Source of the DNA: Candidatus Nitrosopumilus sp.
GTDB taxonomy: Archaea; Thermoproteota; Nitrososphaeria; Nitrososphaerales; Nitrosopumilaceae
Direction: 5' to 3'
DNA length: 47,747 nt
NCBI RefSeq assembly: GCF_028278985.1
Contig: NZ_JANQTA010000023.1
Coordinates: 1-47,747, forward strand
The notes beneath the pieces were generated by a model, which saw only the letters and a program-made list of their open reading frames with translations, did no database searches and was not told where the DNA came from. Positions within the stretch are counted from its first letter, which is position 1. Each line of letters opens with the position of its first letter. This document shows, piece by piece, positions 35,856 through 43,356 of this stretch. The translations under genes were made by a program, and so were the position numbers.

Positions 35856-36061
35856 TTTCGTTTTATCATTGCCATTGCAACCCCTGCACCAAAAATTACT
35901 CCACCAATAATTACAATCTGGATACCATATGTTATCCAATCTGGATTTGAATACATGAATGATGTCTCAGGTCCAATGACTGACTGTCCTTGAAAATTAA
36001 AGACATTTCCTAAAATCATCACGATAATTCCAACAATAATTGTCGGTTTTGCTCCTTTCAT
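35852..36061 (-). CDS. Small two-helix membrane protein
   Basis: 69 residues. Two hydrophobic helices (about 7-24 and 45-65) are joined by a loop with SFMYSNPDWITYG. Both ends carry Lys/Arg (MKGAK, MIKRN), which predicts both termini inside. No family recognised. It is convergent with the RAM-domain gene. Confidence 0.65.
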   Translation of the reverse strand: MKGAKPTIIVGIIVMILGNVFNFQGQSVIGPETSFMYSNPDWITYGIQIVIIGGVIFGAGVAMAMIKRN

Positions 36062-36164
36062 GTGTCTGATTGGGTGTTTCTATTAAAAAGGGTAACCAGA
36101 ATTGATTATTTGACCAAATGATTTTTCGATTTGTTCTTTAATGATTTTCTTATGAGCGTATAAA

Positions 36165-36851
36165 ATGTACAATTGGGATCAACTATCTGAGCCACAAGGC
36201 CACAGATACCTAGGCTTGATGCTATTTGGAGCCGCTGCATCCCTTGCTGTAATTTTATTCCTAGTTTTCCATCCTCAGATTGAGGAGATTAACAAAGAAT
36301 CTCCAATTTTGATTAACATCATGTTCATACCTGCTATGGCAGTAGGATTTCTTTATGGGGTTAGAATTACAGAGCGAGCTGTAAAACCATCAGAAATTCG
36401 AAGTCCTTTCAAACGTTCCATTGTGAAGATTTTCTTGTTCTTTTTTGTAATTGGTGGAATGTTTAGTGCAGTAAACTTTGCAATAAATGGTGGAAGTATA
36501 ATGCCAGAACTTACCATTCTTGATGATGGTTTAATTCCTTGGTTAACTTCCTTTGTAACTGCAAACGGCGGTGCAACATTTTTGATAATTACTAGTATTA
36601 CATTGATGGCAGCAGCCACCAAAAGAATCGTTGGAATGAATTCTGGATTTCTAAATAGAATGGTTACATTTGTTGGAACTTTTGTATTCTTCACAATGCT
36701 TGTTTTGAGTTTTACAAAATCAGATCCTACTTCATCAGGAGTCTTTTTGTACACATTTTATCAGGCAGGAATTGTTGGTGGTGCATTCTTTGCAATGAAT
36801 CGACTAACTAAAAACCAAAATATGCTTGAAGACTTTTCAAATGGATACTAA
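36165..36851 (+). CDS. Six-helix membrane protein of unknown function
   Basis: 228 residues with about six transmembrane helices (near 16-36, 50-66, 84-106, 123-150, 168-184, 194-212). The N-terminus (MYNWDQLSEPQGHRY) is soluble and so is the acidic end. No catalytic motif or transporter signature is visible. The Asn/Gly in the third helix region (VNFAINGG) and the paired Thr-Lys-Arg loop (ATKRIVG) may be functional. Nearby small membrane genes on the opposite strand are not obviously linked. Confidence 0.7.
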   Translation: MYNWDQLSEPQGHRYLGLMLFGAAASLAVILFLVFHPQIEEINKESPILINIMFIPAMAVGFLYGVRITERAVKPSEIRSPFKRSIVKIFLFFFVIGGMFSAVNFAINGGSIMPELTILDDGLIPWLTSFVTANGGATFLIITSITLMAAATKRIVGMNSGFLNRMVTFVGTFVFFTMLVLSFTKSDPTSSGVFLYTFYQAGIVGGAFFAMNRLTKNQNMLEDFSNGY

Positions 36852-36853
36852 CA

Positions 36854-37102
36854 CTATTCATCCAGGTCTACATAAATTCCTGAGATGTCATTGTTGATTC
36901 TATCCCAGTATTTTTCACAACCATCTAGTTTGAAATCATTTGCTTTACACTCGTTAAAGTGAATTGTTGCATCTCTTTGCAAGTTATCTGCATATAGCAC
37001 ATCGTCTGCTAAGAATATTGCAAGAATTCCAATTGCAGCAAGACTTCCTGCAACTACAATCATTGAATAACCTACTTGTGCATGATTGCGAGGGTCTTTC
37101 AT
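36854..37102 (-). CDS. Single-pass membrane protein of unknown function
   Basis: 82 residues. A short N-terminus (MKDPRNHAQVGYS) is followed by one helix (about 14-33) and an acidic outside domain with two Cys (NECKAND, DGCEKYWD) that could pair. The stop is three bases from the convergent 36851 stop. No homologue recognised. Confidence 0.65.
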   Translation of the reverse strand: MKDPRNHAQVGYSMIVVAGSLAAIGILAIFLADDVLYADNLQRDATIHFNECKANDFKLDGCEKYWDRINNDISGIYVDLDE

Positions 37103-37181
37103 TTACGTGGAATCCATTACCCTTGAATTTAATCTTTTCAAGTGAAAATACTGCGATCAAAAACTGGCACTAGGCCATTTT

Positions 37182-37715
37182 TTGAGAAAAAAAGAAAAGT
37201 CAGAGGCTGACAATAGTCCTATGAGCATTCAAATTCTTTCATACGAGTTCATGGGACCTATACCTTTGGATGAATGGGGTCCTCCTATGGAAAAACTAGT
37301 CTATTTGATTTTGGCACGAGAGAAGGACAAATTTAGTATTGTCTATGTTGGTGACTGCGAGAAAACTGAAGACAAGGCATACTTTGTTCAACATCCTCAG
37401 TTCAAATGCTGGGCAGATCAAACAGGCTCTGAAAAATCATTACATTTGGCAATATTGCCTATGTTTGAATCAACACCCGAATACAGAAAAAATGTTTTGC
37501 AAAAAATTATGACTCATTACAAACCAAAATGCAATGCATCAGAAATCAAAGAAGAAAAACCTAGCTATACTGTAAGAAAAACTGAGACTCCTGAAACTGA
37601 GAAATTTAATTGTCCTTGTTGCGGTGCAGAAATGCATCCTGAACAAATTTTAGAAAAATCTACAGTGTATAGATGTAAAAGTTGTGGAATGAGTGATACT
37701 CGACTTAATTCTTGA
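37182..37715 (+). CDS. Protein with C-terminal zinc ribbon
   Basis: 177 residues from TTG 37182; ATG 37221 (MSIQILSYEFMGP) is an equally plausible start. The N-terminal domain of about 110 residues (VYLILAREKDKFSIVYVGDC, FKCWADQTGSEKSLHLAILPM) is a mixed alpha/beta domain I do not recognise. The C-terminus is a rubredoxin-like ribbon, CPCC...CKSC. Cytoplasmic. It ends 11 bases into the convergent 77-residue gene. Confidence 0.7.
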   Translation: MRKKEKSEADNSPMSIQILSYEFMGPIPLDEWGPPMEKLVYLILAREKDKFSIVYVGDCEKTEDKAYFVQHPQFKCWADQTGSEKSLHLAILPMFESTPEYRKNVLQKIMTHYKPKCNASEIKEEKPSYTVRKTETPETEKFNCPCCGAEMHPEQILEKSTVYRCKSCGMSDTRLNS

Positions 37716-37938
37716 CTTTATTTTGAACATCAAACAATTGTAAAGTTAGCAAATCAATTGCTTTTTTCAAATGTTGGAATTCATTAATTGAGTGAATTTG
37801 TCCTTCTACCAATGCTCTCATAATTTTGATAGAATTTTTTTGAAAATCATCTGATGCAACAATTTCCATTGCATTGATTTTTGATAATAGATTATCAAGA
37901 TCTTTAATCATTTCATCAGAAGGCTTGTGCTTGTCCAT
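37705..37938 (-). CDS. Small helical protein of unknown function
   Basis: 77 residues, almost all helical and amphipathic (IKDLDNLLSKINAME, INEFQHLKKAIDLLTLQLFD). There is no Cys and no membrane segment. A coiled-coil dimer is likely. It starts 32 bases downstream of the 50-residue zinc-protein gene on the same strand, possibly one transcript. Confidence 0.6.
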   Translation of the reverse strand: MDKHKPSDEMIKDLDNLLSKINAMEIVASDDFQKNSIKIMRALVEGQIHSINEFQHLKKAIDLLTLQLFDVQNKVKN

Positions 37939-37970
37939 ATTTTTTAAAAACTATTTTGATATATGAATCG

Positions 37971-38123
37971 TTACAACAAATCCTCGTCAATTTCTTGAAT
38001 TGGGTCAAGAAATTGCTGACAAGTACATGTAGGAATTTGGCATTTTCCGACCTTGATTAACGAATTGCTTTCAGGATTTTTCATGTGTGCCTCATCCGTA
38101 TGGTGGCATCTTTTGCAATTCAT
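37971..38123 (-). CDS. 50-residue zinc-binding microprotein
   Basis: A 51-codon frame starting ATG 38123. It begins MNCKRCHHTDEAHMK, later has KVGKCQIPTCTCQQF and ends in an acidic tail. CxxCHH plus C-x4-C-x-C gives five Cys and three His, a convincing small zinc site. It lies between two same-strand genes with short gaps. No known family, but the residue pattern is not what chance would give. Confidence 0.6.
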   Translation of the reverse strand: MNCKRCHHTDEAHMKNPESNSLIKVGKCQIPTCTCQQFLDPIQEIDEDLL

Positions 38124-38158
38124 GTTTCAAACTTGCCTGTCTATTATTTAAGCCAAGA

Positions 38159-39193
38159 TTAAGGCATCAAAACTGCTCTAGCTTCAATTTCTGAATCTTT
38201 TAGTTTCTTTAGAACTTCGTTTGCTTGCTCTAATGGAAATGCTTGAGATACAACTTCGAGATTTTTCTCATCACAAATTTTGATTACTTGCTCCATGTCT
38301 TTTGTTGAACCAATCAACGTTCCTCTGATTGTTTTTTCTTCAAAAGCCATAAACTGTGGATTTTCTCCAACTGTCGCAATTACAATCAGTCCTCCTTTCT
38401 TTACTGATTTTACTGCAGTATCAGTCACAATGTCTGCTGGAGCAAATACAATTGCAGCATCTAACAACCCGTGCTTTTCTTTGAGTTGCTCTAGAAATTC
38501 CTCCTGATTTTCTGAAAATGTCATTGCATCAATTGCACCTAGTCTTTTTGCAACCTCTAGATGCTTTTGAGCTCTTGAAAACGCAATTACCTTGCAATCT
38601 TCTACTTTGGCAAACTGCACTGCCATATGTCCTACTCCTCCAATTCCAAAGATTCCAATTTTTTTTCCTGATTGAGGCTCAGCTGCTTTTACTGCCTTGT
38701 ATGCAGTGATTCCTGCACAAAATAATGGTGCTGCATATTCTGGTTTCATTGTATCGGGAACTTTGGTTGCAAAATCTTCAACAACAGTAATGTATTCTGT
38801 GTATCCTCCCTTGAAAGATTCTCCTGTGATTGTAGATGATTCACAAAGATACTCTTTTCCTTCTTTGCAATATTGACATTCTTTACATGCCTCCAATAGC
38901 GGAGTGATTCCTGCTCTGTCTCCTACTTTGAATTTAGTTACATTGTCTCCAACTTGTACTACTTTTCCAACTACTTCATGACCTGGGACAGTTGGTAATG
39001 ATGGGGGAATTCCAATATCTTTCCAATCTCCTTCTATTCCATGCAACTGTGAGTGACAAACACCACAAGCTTCTATCTGAATAAGAATTTCATTTGGTCT
39101 TTGAATTTCATGTTTATCAATTTCTGTAAGTTTAAGTGGATTTGATTCAATTGGAGCACAATTTCCAAGAACCATAGCTTTCATTTTCTCCAT
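38159..39193 (-). CDS. Zinc-dependent alcohol dehydrogenase
   Basis: 344 residues from ATG 39193 (then MKAMVLGN); the longer frame to 39295 has no promoter logic, while an AT-rich TATA-like box lies about 25-30 bases before 39193. Medium-chain ADH: catalytic zinc CGVCHSQLHG and GHEVVG, structural zinc loop CKECQYCKEGKEYLC, Rossmann GIFGIGGVGHMAVQFAK. It probably acts on primary alcohols or aldehydes with NAD(P). Its control region holds repeats described separately. Confidence 0.9.
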   Translation of the reverse strand: MEKMKAMVLGNCAPIESNPLKLTEIDKHEIQRPNEILIQIEACGVCHSQLHGIEGDWKDIGIPPSLPTVPGHEVVGKVVQVGDNVTKFKVGDRAGITPLLEACKECQYCKEGKEYLCESSTITGESFKGGYTEYITVVEDFATKVPDTMKPEYAAPLFCAGITAYKAVKAAEPQSGKKIGIFGIGGVGHMAVQFAKVEDCKVIAFSRAQKHLEVAKRLGAIDAMTFSENQEEFLEQLKEKHGLLDAAIVFAPADIVTDTAVKSVKKGGLIVIATVGENPQFMAFEEKTIRGTLIGSTKDMEQVIKICDEKNLEVVSQAFPLEQANEVLKKLKDSEIEARAVLMP

Positions 39194-39258
39194 AATATGG
39201 TAGAATTTGCAGGGAATTTTAAGATATGTTAAATGAATTTTAAAATCAACGAGATACA

Positions 39259-39361
39259 TGGAAAACACTTGAACTCTAGGACGCTCAACTAACATGACGT
39301 GTTTTCCAAACTAGTCATCTACTACGCAGAATGACTGCTTCTCGTCATACTATATACGTCA
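39259..39361. promoter_or_regulatory. Inverted repeat and TGAC-box cluster upstream of the alcohol dehydrogenase
   Basis: TGGAAAACAC (39259-39268) is matched by GTGTTTTCCA (39299-39308), a perfect 10-bp inverted repeat. Five TGAC/GTCA boxes follow: ATGACGT 39294, GTCAT 39314, ATGAC 39331, CGTCAT 39343 and ACGTCA 39356. The rest of this 254-base gap is AT-rich and holds only the promoters of the flanking genes, with AAAGGAG before ATG 39448. Confidence 0.5.
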
Positions 39362-39447
39362 AAATCATATTTAATTATGATCTTAATTTGCACCTAGTGA
39401 TAATTCCTACTCACTAGAAAAATAAAGGAGCATCTCTAATTCTAATC

Positions 39448-39681
39448 ATGACTAAAATCTCTGATGAAGATAAGGAACGTGTCAAACTGCTTACTCAGGT
39501 ATCCAGTTCAAAACATGAATTCAAAAAAATGACTGTTGCCCAACTCAAGCGTCTTCAAGAACTAGTTGAAAAGAAAGATTACAGTCACGACAAAAAAGCT
39601 CACAAATCCAAAGTAAAACTATTAGGAAAAATCAACGTTAGAATTTATGAACTAGAAGAAGGAAAAGGAATCTGGAATTAG
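39448..39681 (+). CDS. Small basic helical protein of unknown function
   Basis: 77 residues, Lys-rich and helical (VAQLKRLQELVEKKDYSHDKK, KLLGKINVRIYELEEGKG). AAAGGAG lies 15-20 bases before the ATG. No Cys and no membrane segment. Its stop is two bases before the Usp gene, so the two are likely one operon with the gene at 40123. Confidence 0.65.
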   Translation: MTKISDEDKERVKLLTQVSSSKHEFKKMTVAQLKRLQELVEKKDYSHDKKAHKSKVKLLGKINVRIYELEEGKGIWN

Positions 39682-39683
39682 AT

Positions 39684-40121
39684 ATGGCTAAAGTTTTTGA
39701 ACACATTTTGGTTCCTTATAATGGCACATCTGGTAGTGAAAAAGCATTCAAAAAAGCAATTTCTATGGCATCATCAACGAATTCCAAAATAACTGTTTTA
39801 ACATGCATTGAGGAACGTCAAACTTTTGGATTTTTCAAAACAAAAACAAGCAAGCAGGAATATGAAAAGGAACGTAAACTAGTTGAAAAACAGCATCTCA
39901 TACTAGAAAAAATTTGCAAAGACAAAGACATTCCATTTGGTTCTGCAATTACAAAAAATGGACTTGCTTCTGAAAGAATTGTTGATTATGCAAAAAAACA
40001 CAATATTGATCTAATCATTACAAAAAGAACCAAAATGACTTCTTCATATGAAAAACATTCCTACCATAGTACTGTAGAGAATATGTTTAGACTTGCCCCT
40101 TGTCCAATTCTAATTTTGTAG
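39684..40121 (+). CDS. Universal stress protein (UspA family)
   Basis: 145 residues. The N-terminal ILVPYNGTSGSEKAFKKAI and the C-terminal IDLIITKR...YHSTVENMFRLAPCPILIL match UspA. The ATP-binding G-x2-G-x9-G-S/T pattern is degenerate here (STVENM in place of GSV), so nucleotide binding is uncertain. It lies two bases after the upstream gene and one base before the next, as the middle gene of a three-gene cluster. Confidence 0.9.
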   Translation: MAKVFEHILVPYNGTSGSEKAFKKAISMASSTNSKITVLTCIEERQTFGFFKTKTSKQEYEKERKLVEKQHLILEKICKDKDIPFGSAITKNGLASERIVDYAKKHNIDLIITKRTKMTSSYEKHSYHSTVENMFRLAPCPILIL

Positions 40122-40122
40122 A

Positions 40123-40371
40123 ATGTCTGAATTCACTCAAAATGTGAAAATGCAATTTGCACAAAGAATTAGAGATGGTCAATGTGTTATTTGTGGTGAA
40201 AAACAACCTGTAGATGATTTAGAGATTCAAAATATCCAGATGCCAATTGAAGAACAAAAAGGTGGATTTTTTTATCACAAAAAATGTCTACCAAAAGTCA
40301 CTGTGGATTTTGCAAAATCAATGATTAATTCTAAAACACTAGATGACATTAACAATATGTTGAATTCTTAA
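40123..40371 (+). CDS. Small CxxC protein of unknown function
   Basis: 82 residues, starting one base after the Usp stop. One CxxC (GQCVICGEKQ) and a later HKKCLPK could form a Cys3His zinc site. The C-terminus is helical. Cytoplasmic. No family recognised; the tight linkage suggests a shared stress-related role with the Usp protein, but this is inference. Confidence 0.65.
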   Translation: MSEFTQNVKMQFAQRIRDGQCVICGEKQPVDDLEIQNIQMPIEEQKGGFFYHKKCLPKVTVDFAKSMINSKTLDDINNMLNS

Positions 40372-40476
40372 CTCTGTTTCTAACTCAAATCTCTTTGGGA
40401 TCGAATCTGAACCGTGTTGGCACTATGTTTTTCGTCATTCTACAGTAAAATATCTTAATTTTTTTAGACAAATGAT

Positions 40477-40806
40477 ATGAGAATCTGGGATATACCTCCA
40501 TCGAAACTTTGCAGGAACCATCTTTTAGGTGAACATAGAGAACTTCATGCCATGTGGGTAGTAATTACAGAAAACAAGAAAGGGTATTCTTTGCATCCTG
40601 AAACTTTACGATGGAAAGGAAAACTCAAAGCAATGTATCTAAGACATGAACAACTGGTATCTGAAATGACCATACGTGGGTATAATCACAAAAGCCCTCT
40701 AGATAAGAGAAAAGCAACAGGCAATGCAAAACAAAATGAATATGTTGATTCAATTAAACAACAAATTATCATCTTGAAGAAAAAAAGATGTTCCTGTGAT
40801 GTCTAA
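40477..40806 (+). CDS. Endonuclease V (T4 DenV)-like pyrimidine-dimer glycosylase family protein
   Basis: 109 residues. MRIWDIPPSKLCRNHLLGEHRELHAMW and YSLHPETLRWKGKLKAMYLRHEQLVSEMTIRGY match the small bacterial and archaeal members of the pyrimidine-dimer glycosylase family. The Arg-Glu pair (EHREL) corresponds to T4 Arg22-Glu23. The T4 nucleophile, the N-terminal Thr2 amino group, is not present (residue 2 is Arg). Repair activity is therefore uncertain. Confidence 0.75.
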   Translation: MRIWDIPPSKLCRNHLLGEHRELHAMWVVITENKKGYSLHPETLRWKGKLKAMYLRHEQLVSEMTIRGYNHKSPLDKRKATGNAKQNEYVDSIKQQIIILKKKRCSCDV

Positions 40807-40898
40807 TAGCGTCCATTTTGAAACCCAAAAGAGTAGATGAATCTTACTAGACTCATTATCTATTTATGGTATAATCGAATCATTTGAGATGAAATATT

Positions 40899-41135
40899 GT
40901 GAATCGACTTTTGATAATTGGAATTGCTGTTGCAGTAGCAATTGCAATAATTATTGGAATCATAGTATTTGTTGTAATTCCATTGTCTCAACCACATAAT
41001 CCTGAAACAATTGCATGGCTAAATCAGGCTGAATGTGACGAACTTTTAGAATGGATAAATGAGAGAAAAGGAACATTGGAGAAATACCAGACTACTGCAA
41101 AAGGAATCTATGATTTCAAAGAATGTGGAAAATAG
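40899..41135 (+). CDS. Single-pass membrane protein of unknown function
   Basis: 78 residues, GTG start. One long hydrophobic helix (residues 4-29) is followed by an outside domain of about 45 residues with two Cys (QAECDELLEW, FKECGK). The N-terminal Arg predicts N-in. No family recognised. Confidence 0.65.
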   Translation: MNRLLIIGIAVAVAIAIIIGIIVFVVIPLSQPHNPETIAWLNQAECDELLEWINERKGTLEKYQTTAKGIYDFKECGK

Positions 41136-41187
41136 GAATTACTTTTCTAATTGGTTCAAGCCTTAACAGAATCATTCTTTTTATTTA

Positions 41188-41202
41188 CTGATTATTAATC
41201 AG
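41188..41202. promoter_or_regulatory. Perfect inverted repeat before the 41210 gene
   Basis: CTGATTA-T-TAATCAG, two 7-base arms around one base, ends 8 bases before the start codon and just downstream of a T/A-rich TATA-like run (41177-41186). It is placed where a repressor would block initiation. Confidence 0.4.
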
Positions 41203-41209
41203 AACTAGA

Positions 41210-41440
41210 TTGGATTGGTCAAAATTCCATTTTTATGATTGGATCCCAATGATTGTAAGATTACAATCTGTGAAGGATGAAAATTGGCAAACAACTAGAA
41301 AATCAATGCTTAAAACAACTTTGGAATTCAAGTTTAATACTTTGGAAAAATGGTTAGCTCAAAACAACTATTCAAAAAAATCTAAAGTTCAGACCCAACA
41401 TTACGTACAAGCATTACGTAGAAGCGGAATAATTAATTAG
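41210..41440 (+). CDS. Small protein of unknown function
   Basis: 76 residues, TTG start. Rich in Trp, Lys and Gln, and mostly helical (MLKTTLEFKFNTLEKWLAQ, VQTQHYVQALRRSGIIN). The C-terminal half could be a degenerate helix-turn-helix. No Cys. No family recognised. A perfect palindrome sits right before the start. Confidence 0.6.
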   Translation: MDWSKFHFYDWIPMIVRLQSVKDENWQTTRKSMLKTTLEFKFNTLEKWLAQNNYSKKSKVQTQHYVQALRRSGIIN

Positions 41441-41464
41441 AAAAAAGAATTCAGCCCTCTGGAT

Positions 41465-41833
41465 TCAGTTTTCTTTAAGAATTTTGAAAATCTTTGGGAT
41501 TAATCCAGAGTAATTTGCATCTGCTTCTGTTGCAACATACAAGATGTCCTCATTTATGGGGAAACTCATATCGATTACAAATTTTCTGTGAGCCATGGCA
41601 AAATTCACTTTGCCCAACTGTTTATCAAACTCCCTTCTCATTTTGACACGTAATGCTAGTTCCATGAATATCATCTCTGAATCTCTTTGCTGCTCTAACG
41701 ATGAGATTCCTTCTCTCATTCCCCCTGCAACTAGTCTTCCTCTCTCATTGATTACTCCTGCAAATCGTATTTTGGAATCTAATTCTTGGATTTTTTTACA
41801 AATGTTAAGATAATTCATTATTTCATTACTCAT
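41465..41833 (-). CDS. DUF6659-like protein (paralogue 1)
   Basis: 122 residues. The core reads SKIRFAGVINERGRLVAGGMREGISSL, EMIFMELALRVKMRREFDKQLG, VNFAMAHRK and MSFPINEDILYVATE. This family, common in many copies in ammonia-oxidising archaea, looks like a roadblock/profilin-type sensor fold. I use the name DUF6659 from memory and it should be checked. It lies 15 bases after paralogue 2. Confidence 0.75.
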   Translation of the reverse strand: MSNEIMNYLNICKKIQELDSKIRFAGVINERGRLVAGGMREGISSLEQQRDSEMIFMELALRVKMRREFDKQLGKVNFAMAHRKFVIDMSFPINEDILYVATEADANYSGLIPKIFKILKEN

Positions 41834-41848
41834 AATTTTTGAATCACC

Positions 41849-42205
41849 TTAATTTTCATGATATAATTTTATGATTTCATCTGCAACTTTACTTGTATCA
41901 TTATCCTTTTCTGAACTTACCAATAGCAAGTGTTCTTGACCAAGATAAAATGAAAAACGTTTGACTTTTTCATATTCCGCCATTGTATAGCTGACAATTC
42001 CTAATGCTTTTGACATGTCTTTTCTTGCCTTCCAATCAAATACAGATAGATTAACTAACTCTTTTTCTTGTCTTTCAGGAAGAAGACTTTCTATTCCTTC
42101 TCTTAATCCTCCTGCAATTCTATTTGACCATTCATCGTATACAGCTGCAAATCTAATTTTAGAATCTGCCTCTAGGATTTTATTACAAAATTTTTCATAA
42201 TCCAT
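41849..42205 (-). CDS. DUF6659-like protein (paralogue 2)
   Basis: 118 residues. It matches its neighbour through SKIRFAAVYDEWSNRIAGGLREGIESL, VNLSVFDWKARKDMSKALG, VSYTMAEYEKVKRFSF and LLLVSSEKD, but is clearly diverged. It is first in a two-gene minus-strand unit. An imperfect inverted repeat lies upstream of its ATG. Function unknown; a small sensory or regulatory role would fit the roadblock-like pattern. Confidence 0.75.
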   Translation of the reverse strand: MDYEKFCNKILEADSKIRFAAVYDEWSNRIAGGLREGIESLLPERQEKELVNLSVFDWKARKDMSKALGIVSYTMAEYEKVKRFSFYLGQEHLLLVSSEKDNDTSKVADEIIKLYHEN

Positions 42206-42209
42206 GTAT

Positions 42210-42299
42210 AGTTTGGGATCTTCATGTATTAGAATTTTTTATGAAAGATTGATTCAGTAAATTCAACTCTGAGAATCAGACATGAAAATAATCCCAACT
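42210..42299. repeat. Imperfect 90-bp inverted repeat in a divergent intergenic region
   Basis: AGTTTGGGAT...TTCATGT (42210-42227) is mirrored by ACATGAAAATA then ATCCCAACT (42280-42299), with a weaker GATTCAG/CTGAGAATC pairing inside (42251-42277). It lies between the divergent starts of the DUF6659-like gene and the 50-residue zinc protein. Confidence 0.4.
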
Positions 42300-42349
42300 T
42301 TTGATAATTTTGGATTCTCTTTATTAGAAAATTTGTCATTTACTTGTTC

Positions 42350-42502
42350 ATGTCTGACAGATGCAAGGGTTGTGGAAAGAAGCTAATTGATTCTTCCATG
42401 ACTTATTGTTCGGATGCATGTCTTTTTGAGATTGTTTCTGAGGCAGAATCTTTGTCTGAAATCCCAATTTCATTTAGAATTGATGAAGAACCTTGGGTTT
42501 GA
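42350..42502 (+). CDS. 50-residue zinc-binding microprotein
   Basis: A 51-codon frame, ATG 42350 to TGA 42502, starting MSDRCKGCGKKLI with CxxC and then YCSDACLFEIV with CxxxC, followed by an acidic, Ser-rich helix. Four well-spaced Cys make one treble-clef-like zinc site plausible. It ends 12 bases before the convergent PPOX-type gene. No family recognised. The Cys pattern supports a real gene. Confidence 0.62.
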   Translation: MSDRCKGCGKKLIDSSMTYCSDACLFEIVSEAESLSEIPISFRIDEEPWV

Positions 42503-42514
42503 CTTCTTAAATTT

Positions 42515-42913
42515 TCAAGAATAGTCTTGATGATGAATTTTTTCTGCCTGAATTTTTATTAGAACACGCTTTTCATCTGCTGAACGTCTTGGATACTTGT
42601 CCATTCCGATATACCTCTTTGCCAATTTGTCAACGTGGTCTTCTGCCCCATCTGTAGTGATTTCAATTACTTTGCCTCGTATTGCCGCCATGTGGTATGG
42701 GTTCTCATTGTCATAAATTGAAAGAGCAACTCGTGGGTCGTTTCTAACATTTTTTTCTTTTAGTCTCCCAAGTGCAGTATTTACCAAAATGATGTCTCCA
42801 TGATCAATCCAAGTTGGTGCGGCATGAGGAGAGCCATCTTTTAACAGCGTTACAAACGATGCAAAATTTTTTCCTTCTAGCAATTTAATTAATCCTGCTT
42901 CAAACTTGCTCAT
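42515..42913 (-). CDS. Pyridoxamine 5'-phosphate oxidase-like flavin/F420-binding protein
   Basis: 132 residues with a split-barrel fold. Segments FASFVTLLKDGSPHAAPTWIDH, ILVNTALGRLKEKNVRNDPRVALSIYD and AAIRGKVIEITTDGAEDHVDKLAKRY match PPOX-class proteins of about this length. In archaea many of these bind F420 or FMN and reduce small substrates. The cofactor cannot be decided from sequence alone. Confidence 0.87.
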   Translation of the reverse strand: MSKFEAGLIKLLEGKNFASFVTLLKDGSPHAAPTWIDHGDIILVNTALGRLKEKNVRNDPRVALSIYDNENPYHMAAIRGKVIEITTDGAEDHVDKLAKRYIGMDKYPRRSADEKRVLIKIQAEKIHHQDYS

Positions 42914-43058
42914 GTTTTTATCTGGATGTTTTAATTAAAATCTGTTTCATACATCCATACGTTCGTTTCTGAATGTGATTACTGTAAAAAACCACTTTGA
43001 AGATATGTCAATTTCTTAGATTGATAAAGAAGAAATATCAAAGCGTTCTAGTATAGGT

Positions 43059-43355
43059 ATGGCATCCCCGTTAGTTATTCCAATTGTAATTGTTGTAATT
43101 GCAGGATTGACTGGATATTTGGTTTACAAATTTGTAATTTATGATATGATGTGTAAAAAAGCAGTAAATCAAGCATTAAAAAAATACAATATCAAAAAAT
43201 CTCCTGCTGAAATCATCAGAGAATATCATCAAAGTAAGGGTGAATCAATTTCTCATGATGAAGTAAAGAATCTAGAAAAAACATATCGACAAAATGGCCC
43301 AGATGAATTTCTTAGCATGTATGATGCAATACGTGATTCAGAACACAAAAACTAG
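43059..43355 (+). CDS. Single-pass membrane protein with helical cytoplasmic tail
   Basis: 98 residues. The N-terminal helix (residues 5-30) is followed by a soluble charged tail rich in helix (CKKAVNQALKKYNIKKSP, VKNLEKTYRQNGPDEF). The ATG is followed by nothing resembling a cleavage site, so it is probably an anchor. No family recognised. It is convergent with the prohibitin gene. Confidence 0.65.
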   Translation: MASPLVIPIVIVVIAGLTGYLVYKFVIYDMMCKKAVNQALKKYNIKKSPAEIIREYHQSKGESISHDEVKNLEKTYRQNGPDEFLSMYDAIRDSEHKN

Positions 43356-43356
43356 T

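Noticed and set aside
36353-36754. 133-codon minus-strand frame
   Set aside because: Antisense to the six-helix membrane protein; no start signals and no recognisable domain.
39194-39295. 34-residue N-terminal extension of the alcohol dehydrogenase
   Set aside because: Family members start near MKAMVL; the TATA-like box lies within this extension, so translation should begin at 39193 or 39184.
42251-42277. Possible second C/D box sRNA (GATTC...CTGA...GAATC)
   Set aside because: A CTGA is present but no acceptable C box lies at the required position.
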